Below, piece by piece: positions 1-5,206 of a stretch of 9,120 bases of DNA. Source of the DNA: an uncultured Candidatus Saccharibacteria bacterium (GTDB lineage Bacteria; Patescibacteriota; Saccharimonadia; Saccharimonadales; Saccharimonadaceae); the NCBI GenBank assembly GCA_948944455.1, contig CARBES010000035.1:1-9120 (forward strand). The letters run 5' to 3'. The stretch's first letter is position 1. The number at the start of each line of letters is the position of its first letter. A program made the position numbers and the translations under genes. A model generated the notes under the pieces. It was not told where the DNA came from. It did no database searches and saw nothing but the letters and a program-made list of their open reading frames with translations.

Positions 1-214
1 CACTATCAGTGCCCTTATGTACCTTTTTATGCATTGACTTAACTAGCAATCGAAATTTGATCGCTAGATCCGTCTTACAATTTTTTCATCGTTGTCTCAA
101 ATTGTTAATTCGAAATCTCACACACGAGAATAAAAGCTCTATGATAGATTTTTACCTCGCATAGTTTCTATCTTAATCCAGAGGTTGTTCTTCGCAACTT
201 GTTTAACTTTCTTT

Positions 215-243
215 AGTATAGCGCACATCCCGAAACAATGCAA
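215..243 (-). promoter_or_regulatory. Possible leftward sigma70 promoter
   Basis: Read on the minus strand, TTGCAT (238-243) is followed after 17 bp by TATACT (215-220). The -10 matches consensus at 5 of 6 positions and the -35 at 4 of 6. Transcription would start near 208 and run off the left edge. No clear gene follows inside the window, apart from a short ATG frame at 34-2 with no ribosome binding site, so the site is only a candidate. Confidence 0.35.
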
Positions 244-361
244 GACTTTTTTTGAAGATTTTTCGACTTTTTGGGGACTTTTTTGGTTCTACCCCTGTTA
301 CGAAGTGCGAAGAATCTCGAAAATTGTACTCGAAATGACGCCTTTGAGATGTCTAAATACA

Positions 362-398
362 TTTGCGGAGCTGAGTCTTTACGAAAGGCTAGCGCAAA
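362..398 (-). other. Hairpin at the predicted 5' end of a leftward transcript
   Basis: TTTGCG (362-367) pairs with CGCAAA (393-398). Inside this, AGTCTTT (374-380) pairs with AAAGGCT (384-390) around an ACG loop, with one G:T-type pair and unpaired bases between the two stems. The predicted start site of the leftward promoter at 407-435 is about position 400, so the RNA would begin almost directly with this hairpin. That would suit a 5'-protecting structure or the first stem of a small RNA. No known RNA family is recognised. Confidence 0.35.
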
Positions 399-406
399 CT
401 GTCTCT

Positions 407-435
407 ATCCTAGCACAGAAATTGACAAATGTCAA
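407..435 (-). promoter_or_regulatory. Candidate leftward promoter with extended -10
   Basis: On the minus strand, TTGACA (430-435) is followed after 17 bp by TAGGAT (407-412), which is preceded by TGC, an extended -10 element. The layout (perfect -35, T-rich start of the spacer, TGC-TA at the -10) matches the clear promoters at 3903-3931 and 5153-5181, although this -10 is weaker at 4 of 6. The predicted start is near 400. It points into a region with no coding frame, which suggests a non-coding RNA or a long leader for a gene beyond the left edge. Confidence 0.45.
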
Positions 436-436
436 T
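421..436. repeat. Short palindrome, ATTGACA-AA-TGTCAAT
   Basis: Seven-base arms with a 2-base centre. The right arm forms the -35 of the leftward promoter at 407-435, and the left arm is a TTGACA on the plus strand. It could be a protein-binding operator over that promoter, or a by-product of a -35 hexamer facing its own complement. Similar arms recur at 3800-3820. Confidence 0.4.
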
Positions 437-518
437 ACTTTTTATGGCTATTTTGGTGAATTTTGCAAGTTTTAGCCAGATATTTTGCTTGGATGGGTAA
501 TTTTTAGCATAATAGCTA

Positions 519-547
519 TTGACTTTTTCAACGATTTGTGATAAAAT
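519..547 (+). promoter_or_regulatory. Sigma70 promoter for the 313-aa gene
   Basis: TTGACT (519-524), a 17-bp spacer, then TAAAAT (542-547), preceded by TG one base upstream (539-540), which gives an extended -10. The -35 and -10 each match consensus at 5 of 6. The predicted start near 554 gives a leader of about 85 nt before the ATG at 640. Because this promoter overlaps the first codons of the longest open frame (GTG at 538), it also rules out that upstream start. Confidence 0.8.
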
Positions 548-623
548 GGCAAATGGAAAGTATACTATTATACGGTTCCCGACCAGTAATGTCAAAAAAC
601 AGAGGCTGGAGTAATTTTACAAC

Positions 624-633
624 GGAAGGAGAG
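624..633 (+). promoter_or_regulatory. Ribosome binding site that fixes the start at 640
   Basis: GGAAGGAGAG contains AAGGAG (626-631), 8 nt upstream of ATG 640. The other in-frame starts (GTG 538, ATG 553, ATG 589) have no comparable Shine-Dalgarno sequence, and the first lies inside the promoter. Confidence 0.85.
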
Positions 634-639
634 AAGCTT

Positions 640-1581
640 ATGACGCTGAATGGCTATCTTAATAGCCTGGACGAAATGAGCTGCAGCGATGGCACGGACC
701 CAGAGGGAATACTGGACTACATCGAAAGATGGGAGGCAAGACAGCCGAAACCAGTCGAAGACCCCAAGCTAAAGGAGGTCGACACTCCGGCCCGGATAAC
801 TGCGGCTACCAAGGCAGAGTACCAAGACAATATCAAGGAAGAGCTGCCAGACGCATACGCTTCTGCAAAAGTTCATCGCGAGAATATTGCCCTCTTAAAT
901 CAAGATCTCAAACTGATGGTGGATCAGTATCAAAAGCCCCCAGTACCAGGAATTTACTGCAACTGTATGCAAAACCAAAGATATCTCTATCAAGTCTGGT
1001 GTCGCAAGCTCTTAGACAAAGAGCGGATTCCTAGCTATGAAGACTTTGGCGTCTGGACCTTTGGATGGATATGGCTAATGTTTGGCCTAAAAGAGCCGGA
1101 CGAGCTAGCGATGGTCTTCGGGTTTGGAGATCTTTTGCCAAAAGGGCGCCGTGACCCGGAACGAGCGGCATGCCTCATGTATCGTGGATTCTTATACTCA
1201 TGTGACCAAAAGTTTGTGATCGAGAACCGTGATGCTGTATTGGCAGAGCTTAACAAGAAAAGGCTCCAACGCGAAGCGGTAAGAACTGAGAGGCTTATCC
1301 AGCAATGCGTCTACCAAGCGACTAATGCAACCCAGATCAGAGTCGACAGCATTGTTGAAGACACCCGAAGGAAAATGCGGCACGAACAACAGCAACGCGA
1401 AGCCGAAGCGGCACGCCAGAGGCAAACCCCTGAAGCGACCAGATCGGCACCGACAGATATACCCCGCCAAGATACAGCCACAAGACATACGACGGCTTTA
1501 TCAGCACTGACTGGCGTAATCTGCAAACTTGTAGTTACAGCAATCGAAATCGCCAACGAACTATTTGACGGAACTCACTAA
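640..1581 (+). CDS. Unrecognised 313-aa protein with charged coiled-coil segment
   Basis: I do not recognise this protein. The start at ATG 640 is chosen from the promoter at 519-547 and the ribosome binding site at 624-633. Visible parts: an acidic N-terminus (residues 1-50); a mixed helical stretch (about 60-100); a short Cys-containing patch (YCNCM, 106-110); an aromatic segment (about 136-165, with WTFGWIW and the repeated FG pair FGFGD); and a long charged helix rich in Gln, Glu and Arg (about 195-262), which is a likely coiled coil. A Pro/Thr/Arg linker (263-285) then leads to a hydrophobic end (286-305), which could be an amphipathic or membrane-associating helix. No signal peptide or catalytic motif is evident. 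It is transcribed alone, converges on the DEAH helicase, and ends 20 bases before a strong terminator. It may be a lineage-specific structural or surface-associated protein, but the function is unknown. Confidence 0.75.
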   Translation: MTLNGYLNSLDEMSCSDGTDPEGILDYIERWEARQPKPVEDPKLKEVDTPARITAATKAEYQDNIKEELPDAYASAKVHRENIALLNQDLKLMVDQYQKPPVPGIYCNCMQNQRYLYQVWCRKLLDKERIPSYEDFGVWTFGWIWLMFGLKEPDELAMVFGFGDLLPKGRRDPERAACLMYRGFLYSCDQKFVIENRDAVLAELNKKRLQREAVRTERLIQQCVYQATNATQIRVDSIVEDTRRKMRHEQQQREAEAARQRQTPEATRSAPTDIPRQDTATRHTTALSALTGVICKLVVTAIEIANELFDGTH

Positions 1582-1600
1582 CCCCTTCCCTACTCAAGCA

Positions 1601-1631
1601 AGCCCCTACTATTACAGTAGGGGCTCATTTT
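1601..1631 (+). terminator. Intrinsic terminator of the 313-aa gene
   Basis: AGCCCCTACT (1601-1610) pairs perfectly with AGTAGGGGCT (1616-1625) around the loop ATTAC, giving a 10-bp GC-rich stem, followed by CATTTT. It lies 20 bases after the TAA at 1579-1581. The T tract is short but the stem is strong. On the opposite strand no T tract follows, so it acts mainly rightward. Confidence 0.8.
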
Positions 1632-1651
1632 GTGCATATATAATATATAGG

Positions 1652-1683
1652 GAAACCCACGCCTACTTGGTTCGGCGTGGGTT
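1652..1683 (-). terminator. Terminator-like hairpin after the helicase (repeat copy 1)
   Basis: AACCCACGCC (1654-1663) pairs with GGCGTGGGTT (1674-1683), a perfect 10-bp stem with a 10-base loop. It begins 8 bases beyond the helicase stop codon at 1692-1694. Read on the minus strand it is followed by TTTCCC, a poor T tract. A second copy of the same 31-bp unit (1652-1682 here) lies at 4008-4038 after the next minus-strand gene. The two match at 30 of 31 positions, loop included. The repeated position directly after stop codons argues for a terminator or 3'-end stabiliser. Confidence 0.7.
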
Positions 1684-1691
1684 GTTGGGGG

Positions 1692-3725
1692 TTAGTTATT
1701 TTTTGCGGAAGTCCCTAAGTAGTTGTACTGGTCGCCGTAGTTTAACATAATGGTTTCTATGAGTGCCTTGCGACCGCCAAATAACTTTTTAATTCTAGAA
1801 TAATCCTTCTTCGGCATATCAGCAGGCATAAGCCAACGGCCAAATGCGATGCTACTATTTAAGTATTTATCCATGCAGTCTCTCTGGCATGCTTCGTGTC
1901 TCCGTTGAAAACCCGATTTATTAACCAGCAAGTCACCGCACAACTTAATGACCTCTTCTCTAATCTTATGAATATCACCAAATCTTGAAAGCATTGAATA
2001 TGCCGACGGTAACCGATCATTGGCATCAATCTCGTGTGCGGTTAGCCAATGTTCAGCCTTTTTACTTTCTACGAAATAGATCTTGAGTAATTCCTCGTCA
2101 GTCTTTTCTATGTAGTGTAATGGTTGTTCAAGACTGCAACGTATTTCATCAAGCGGACCACATAGCCGAACAACCGTATCCGAACGTGGCAGACGAGGGT
2201 TATCGTCAATTGTAGCTTTACAAATACGGATACCGCTACTTGCCATTTTTTTGAGCTCCAACCATACCACATCTGGGTCATTTGGATAGCGCGCGACATA
2301 AGCCCGAAGGTTAAGCATCTCAAGTGGTACACGCGTTTCACCAAACAGTCTTAAGAGGGTGGCTGGGCTCGGAACGTTCGGGTTATATGTTAGCATATCG
2401 CATGTTACCAGCGTTCCTTCTGGAAATGCCTCTTTTAGGGCCGCTAGAGCTTCTTCTCGCGTCCAAGGTATATTTCTATGCCTTGAATTAAAAGCCTTCT
2501 CCAGCAGTCGCTCCACATCCACCCGCTCGACCCGGAACTTCGTAGCCGGAATGTCGACAACAATCGGATCGGGCTTAGCGGAAGGCGAATAGTTCGGGGT
2601 GGATTCAGTACGCTTCTTGGCGGTTTCTTCCATTTCGAGGATCATAGCAATCCTCTCGATGTTCGCAACGTAGTCGAGCACGCGCACAGTGCGCTTTGCG
2701 CCGGTAATACGTAAGCCACGTCCGAGTTGCTGGAAGAAAATAATTGAAGATTCGGTTGCTCGCAGAAATACCACAACATCAGCCTCCGGTACATCGATGC
2801 CTTCGTTCAACATATTGACTGAGATAATAATACGGATGTCGCCAGAGCGGAAACTGCTCAGGATCGCTTCGTTCAGGCTGGGACTTTGACCAGAATGGAT
2901 GACGGCGGCTTCCTCACCGAAGTGGTAAGCCATCGCATTCGCATGGTCAATATTTGAACAGAACACGAAAATGCTGGGGTTTTCCAGGTCAGCAGTTTGC
3001 TCACGAATCGACGCAACAATCTCCTCATCACGCCTGGGCGCGAAGATAGTCTTGTTAAGCTGGGCAATAGAGACTTTTTCGTTCGAAGCCTGCGGACCGA
3101 CGTATTTCTCAAATTCCTCTTGGTTGAGGTCATCGAGCATCACGCGGTAGTCGACACGAGCGAGCCAACCTTCAGCCCAACCGTCGTAAATATCCATCTG
3201 GAAAAGGACTTGGTCATAAGTCTCCAGGATATCTCGACCGTCGGGGCGATCTTTCGTGGCGGTCAAACCCACCAGGAACTGCGGTTCAAAATAATCCGTA
3301 GTAGGCTGATAGGTATCGGCCGCGGTGTGATGCGCCTCGTCCACAACGATGTAGTCAAAGGCGTGCGTAGTAAACTCTTCGCGGTGATCGCGCATGCTTT
3401 GGAAAGTAGCAAAGAGGTAGGTGACAGCACGCGTAGTTTTATAATTACCAGTATACATACCGTAGCTATATTCTTCGCCAAAAAATTTCCGGAACTTTCT
3501 CTTGGACTGGGCCAGGATACTTTCCTGGTGACAGAGGTAGAGGATATGCGCGTTCGGACATTCTTGCAGGAATTGCTGGAGATCGAAGATCGTAGTCAAG
3601 GTCTTGCCGAGGCCGCTCGCCATCACAACCAAGCCTTTTTTGATACCATTCGCTCTCGCATTGGCTAGAGCCGTGGTACACGTGGTCTGATATGGGCGTG
3701 GCTCATAGATTGCCAAACAAATCAC
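1692..3725 (-). CDS. DEAH-box superfamily 2 helicase with C-terminal repeats
   Basis: A 677-aa ATP-dependent nucleic acid helicase/translocase of the SF2 restriction-helicase type. The N-terminus carries YEPRPYQ (7-13), then motif I ASGLGKT (36-42), motif Ia region LCHQES (64-69), motif II DEAH (129-132) and motif III TAT (155-157). The second RecA-like lobe has motif V around NEGIDVPEADVVVF (307-320) and motif VI QLGRGLR (333-339) with its arginines intact, so it should be active. No nuclease or methylase domain is present. After a linker (366-400) the C-terminal 260 residues hold four divergent repeats of about 50 residues (near 420-470, 484-535, 544-597 and 615-664), each built around a LPS/PR...RLFG-like core. 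This resembles the repeats attached to some HNH/homing endonucleases, which suggests DNA binding. The start is GTG 3725, with a weak upstream AGAAAGTGAG; TTG four codons in is an alternative. It has its own promoter and a structured leader. DNA repair or defence is plausible but not shown. Confidence 0.88.
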   Translation of the reverse strand: MICLAIYEPRPYQTTCTTALANARANGIKKGLVVMASGLGKTLTTIFDLQQFLQECPNAHILYLCHQESILAQSKRKFRKFFGEEYSYGMYTGNYKTTRAVTYLFATFQSMRDHREEFTTHAFDYIVVDEAHHTAADTYQPTTDYFEPQFLVGLTATKDRPDGRDILETYDQVLFQMDIYDGWAEGWLARVDYRVMLDDLNQEEFEKYVGPQASNEKVSIAQLNKTIFAPRRDEEIVASIREQTADLENPSIFVFCSNIDHANAMAYHFGEEAAVIHSGQSPSLNEAILSSFRSGDIRIIISVNMLNEGIDVPEADVVVFLRATESSIIFFQQLGRGLRITGAKRTVRVLDYVANIERIAMILEMEETAKKRTESTPNYSPSAKPDPIVVDIPATKFRVERVDVERLLEKAFNSRHRNIPWTREEALAALKEAFPEGTLVTCDMLTYNPNVPSPATLLRLFGETRVPLEMLNLRAYVARYPNDPDVVWLELKKMASSGIRICKATIDDNPRLPRSDTVVRLCGPLDEIRCSLEQPLHYIEKTDEELLKIYFVESKKAEHWLTAHEIDANDRLPSAYSMLSRFGDIHKIREEVIKLCGDLLVNKSGFQRRHEACQRDCMDKYLNSSIAFGRWLMPADMPKKDYSRIKKLFGGRKALIETIMLNYGDQYNYLGTSAKNN

Positions 3726-3799
3726 TCACTTTCTGTAAAGATGTATGGTTTGGATTTCTGACTTTAGGATTTTGAAAATAACTAACCTGTGAAAGAACA

Positions 3800-3820
3800 T
3801 TGACAAAATAGCCTTGTCAA
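3800..3820. promoter_or_regulatory. Operator-like inverted repeat in the helicase leader
   Basis: TTGACAA (3800-3806) and TTGTCAA (3814-3820) are perfect inverted arms with a 7-base centre. The site lies about 75-95 nt upstream of the helicase GTG and downstream of its promoter, so it could be a roadblock operator or an RNA hairpin. No matching -10 lies at the right distance on either strand, so the TTGACA halves are probably not promoters. Confidence 0.45.
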
Positions 3821-3840
3821 CAAAGCTTTTAGGGAGAATT

Positions 3841-3888
3841 GGAGTATTATTGCATAAGAATACTCCTGTTTTTAGAGACTAAAAACAG
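3841..3888 (-). promoter_or_regulatory. Two abutting hairpins in the helicase leader, with mini-ORF
   Basis: In the leader RNA, CTGTTTTTAG (3888-3879) pairs with CTAAAAACAG (3875-3866) around a 3-base loop. Directly after it, GGAGTATT (3866-3859) pairs with AATACTCC (3848-3841) around a 10-base loop; the two stems share base 3866. The second stem carries AGGAG in its 5' arm (3867-3863) and an ATG in its loop (3855-3853), giving ATG CAA TAA, a two-codon ORF with 7-nt spacing. Such a layout could act as a translation-sensitive leader. In the rightward direction the 3841-3866 hairpin is followed by TGTTTTT and looks like an intrinsic terminator, though no rightward gene precedes it; it might stop antisense transcription. 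Confidence 0.5.
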
Positions 3889-3902
3889 CCTCCCCTACTT
3901 CC

Positions 3903-3931
3903 ATTGTAGCATAGATTAGCTAAAATGTCAA
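3903..3931 (-). promoter_or_regulatory. Strong sigma70 promoter of the helicase
   Basis: On the minus strand, a perfect TTGACA (3926-3931), a 17-bp spacer, then TACAAT (3903-3908) preceded by TGC as an extended -10. The predicted start near 3896 gives a leader of about 170 nt. The core is nearly the same as the promoter at 5153-5181: both start TTGACATTTT, both end ATGCTACAATG, and both are followed by an AAGTA. Confidence 0.88.
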
Positions 3932-3941
3932 TGGTTATTCA

Positions 3942-3989
3942 GAGGTTGATAGGCTTCGTCAAATACTGCGCTCGGCCTTCAGCAACCTG
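3942..3989. repeat. Weak nested inverted repeat between promoter and terminator
   Basis: AGGTTG (3943-3948) can pair with CAACCT (3983-3988), and inside it AGGC (3951-3954) can pair with GCCT (3975-3978), leaving a loop of about 20 bases. It lies between the terminator-like hairpin of the 335-aa gene and the helicase promoter. It may be a second fold at the end of the 335-aa transcript. No T tract follows, and chance is possible. Confidence 0.25.
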
Positions 3990-4007
3990 CACAATAGATA
4001 CCAAACA

Positions 4008-4038
4008 GAAACCCACGCCTACTCGGTTCGGCGTGGGT
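4008..4038 (-). terminator. Terminator-like hairpin after the 335-aa gene (repeat copy 2)
   Basis: ACCCACGCC (4011-4019) pairs with GGCGTGGGT (4030-4038), a 9-bp perfect stem with loop TACTCGGTTC. It starts 16 bases after the stop at 4055-4057. Read leftward it is followed by TTTCTGTTT. It is the second copy of the 31-bp unit at 1652-1682 and differs at one loop base (C here, T there). Confidence 0.72.
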
Positions 4039-4054
4039 GCGTGAGAACTATTGT

Positions 4055-5062
4055 TTATTCTTTCGTCAAGGGGTGAATTTTGGCAAGTTCCTGGAGATAT
4101 TTCTTCATTTCGTCCTGGACACCAGAGGCACCATTCAGCTTCAGCTTCCCAGTGGCCTCGTCGCGCGTGATACGCTCGAGATTCTGTGGCCCAGAGCCCA
4201 CAATAAAATGCTCGGGGAACATACGGTAAGCTATCAACTCCTGAACTGGCTGCCAAGTATCATGCGAGACGATATAGAGCGGACCATTCTCAGGCAGCAT
4301 AGAACGAAGAGGAATAAATGTCTCCTCAGTATTAGCCCGCGTGGCCGGCATACCATTCGGGAGTTTGCGTTCAGGATCAAAGGGCGCTTCTACGATATCA
4401 ATCCTGATGTTGTGCCAGTCCTCCACCGTGGAAACTTTCGCCTCAAAATTGCGATCGTCATAAGACATCAGAACTGATTTAGACTCCCGTGGTCTTTGCC
4501 CGGCTAATTCCTCAACAGCATTTTGGCAAATTTCGTACTCCGATTCGCCTGGCGCAAAACCTGCGGCCGTTAATTTTGCCTGCTCAGTCTCAGAAGCCGC
4601 GCGTTGGCCAGCGGCAATGATAATCCGACTAGTTTGCACGGCGCCGGTCTCAACTGCATTCAAAGCGTGGTAAAGACGCTTCAGGTTGGAAAGACCAGCA
4701 GCTCCCGGAATAATAATCGCTTCAACCTCACCATCATAACGCTCAGGATCAGAGTGAATCCCAAGTGCCGCCTCAAGCTCATTTGATGCAGTATAAACTT
4801 CCGGTTTTACAAAATCTGCTTTGGCAGCAACATTAAAGACAGCTTCATCCATAACTTCGCGGTTGTTGTGATACTGTTCTGGATTAAGACGAGTTCCAGC
4901 TGCAGAGGCTAAATCGCTAAGCATAGTTTCGTCCGGCCAGCGCACAAAATCCGCGTTCGATGCGGCGTCAGACTGACTGCGAATTAGCTCAGCAACCCGC
5001 GCCCCAGCAGTACCAAGAGCTAAATCAAGATCAACTCCACGATAATTAGACAACTTCTCCAT
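4055..5062 (-). CDS. 335-aa protein, probable DUF218/YdcF-like fold
   Basis: Not firmly recognised. From about residue 113 the order of motifs recalls the DUF218 (YdcF/SanA/ElyC) Rossmann-like family: a strand ending in AIIIPGAAG (115-123), a helix, RIIIAAGQR (146-154) where that family has a strand followed by SGG, then ANTEET (243-248) like the NTxEN signature, and YIVSHDTW (263-270) like the late ILVTSxxH strand. The spacing between these is longer than usual, with an insert at about 190-240. The N-terminal 110 residues have no match I can name; E. coli YdcF also carries an extra N-terminal region. No signal peptide or membrane segment is seen, so it is probably cytoplasmic. ATG 5062 is supported by AAGGAGG ten bases upstream and a strong promoter at 5153-5181. 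A nucleotide- or cofactor-binding role is a guess. Confidence 0.8.
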   Translation of the reverse strand: MEKLSNYRGVDLDLALGTAGARVAELIRSQSDAASNADFVRWPDETMLSDLASAAGTRLNPEQYHNNREVMDEAVFNVAAKADFVKPEVYTASNELEAALGIHSDPERYDGEVEAIIIPGAAGLSNLKRLYHALNAVETGAVQTSRIIIAAGQRAASETEQAKLTAAGFAPGESEYEICQNAVEELAGQRPRESKSVLMSYDDRNFEAKVSTVEDWHNIRIDIVEAPFDPERKLPNGMPATRANTEETFIPLRSMLPENGPLYIVSHDTWQPVQELIAYRMFPEHFIVGSGPQNLERITRDEATGKLKLNGASGVQDEMKKYLQELAKIHPLTKE

Positions 5063-5072
5063 TATAACCGAA

Positions 5073-5079
5073 CCTCCTT
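5073..5079 (-). promoter_or_regulatory. Perfect ribosome binding site of the 335-aa gene
   Basis: AAGGAGG on the minus strand, a full anti-16S match, 10 nt before ATG 5062. With the strong promoter upstream it predicts good expression of the 335-aa protein. Confidence 0.82.
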
Positions 5080-5096
5080 AGGCCACTTAACAAACC

Positions 5097-5140
5097 GTGT
5101 TCATAAACAACAATTCCGACAAAGAACCAAGCATGAACAC
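5097..5140 (-). repeat. Inverted repeat in the leader of the 335-aa gene
   Basis: GTGTTCAT (5097-5104) and ATGAACAC (5133-5140) are perfect 8-base arms separated by 28 bases. They take up most of the ~84-nt leader between the predicted start near 5146 and the ribosome binding site. In RNA this would be a long-loop hairpin ending about 17 bases upstream of the ribosome binding site. It may stabilise the mRNA 5' end or bind a regulator. No known riboswitch is recognised. Confidence 0.4.
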
Positions 5141-5152
5141 ACTTACTTCTTC

Positions 5153-5181
5153 ATTGTAGCATACTTTATCGAAAATGTCAA
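5153..5181 (-). promoter_or_regulatory. Strong sigma70 promoter of the 335-aa gene
   Basis: On the minus strand, a perfect TTGACA (5176-5181), a 17-bp spacer, then TACAAT (5153-5158) preceded by TGC. The predicted start is near 5146. No terminator is visible between the phosphatase stop (5207) and this site, so readthrough from the upstream operon could add to its output. Confidence 0.88.
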
Positions 5182-5206
5182 TAGCGCATTGCTCGTATCT
5201 CTCTTA

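Larger units (their letters stand above)
1..518. other. AT-rich intergenic region, no convincing gene
   Basis: About 500 bases without a supportable protein gene. The open frame at 185-475 (+) begins with TTG, has no Shine-Dalgarno sequence, and is rich in Phe only because it reads through poly-T runs at 247-253, 260-264, 269-273 and 281-286. What the region does hold is two leftward promoter-like sites (215-243 and 407-435), a hairpin at 362-398, a short palindrome at 421-436, and an imperfect hairpin at 43-67 (CTAGCAATC against GATCGCTAG, one mismatch). These fit a leader or small RNA read leftward, or an intergenic spacer upstream of a gene beyond the left edge. Confidence 0.6.

Noticed and set aside
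2..34. Short ATG frame on the minus strand open to the left edge
   Set aside because: Only 11 codons visible and no Shine-Dalgarno sequence; cannot be told from chance.
422..450. Rightward promoter using TTGACA at 422-427
   Set aside because: No acceptable -10 at 16-18 bp spacing (TGGCTA at 17).
185..475. 96-aa open frame on the plus strand
   Set aside because: TTG start, no ribosome binding site, Phe-rich only through poly-T runs, and overlapped by leftward promoter-like signals.
1..540. tmRNA, RNase P RNA or tRNA in the left spacer
   Set aside because: None of their hallmark sequences or folds could be found on either strand; the GGTTCG in the hairpins at 1652 and 4008 is too short to suggest a tRNA T-arm.
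538..639. N-terminal extension of the 313-aa gene starting at GTG 538
   Set aside because: It overlaps the -10 of the promoter at 519-547, and a far better ribosome binding site precedes ATG 640.
2997..3668. 223-aa open frame on the plus strand
   Set aside because: Antisense shadow of the conserved helicase motifs; no ribosome binding site or promoter, and the composition follows the opposite strand.
3847..3888. Longer leader peptide starting at CTG 3888, in frame with the ATG-CAA-TAA mini-ORF
   Set aside because: CTG starts are rare; although GGGGAGG lies upstream, the spacing is too tight to argue for it.
5062..5089. TATAAT-like sequence over the start of the 335-aa gene as a promoter
   Set aside because: It overlaps the start codon itself, and the nearest TTGTTA lies 21 bp away; the promoter at 5153-5181 is much better.
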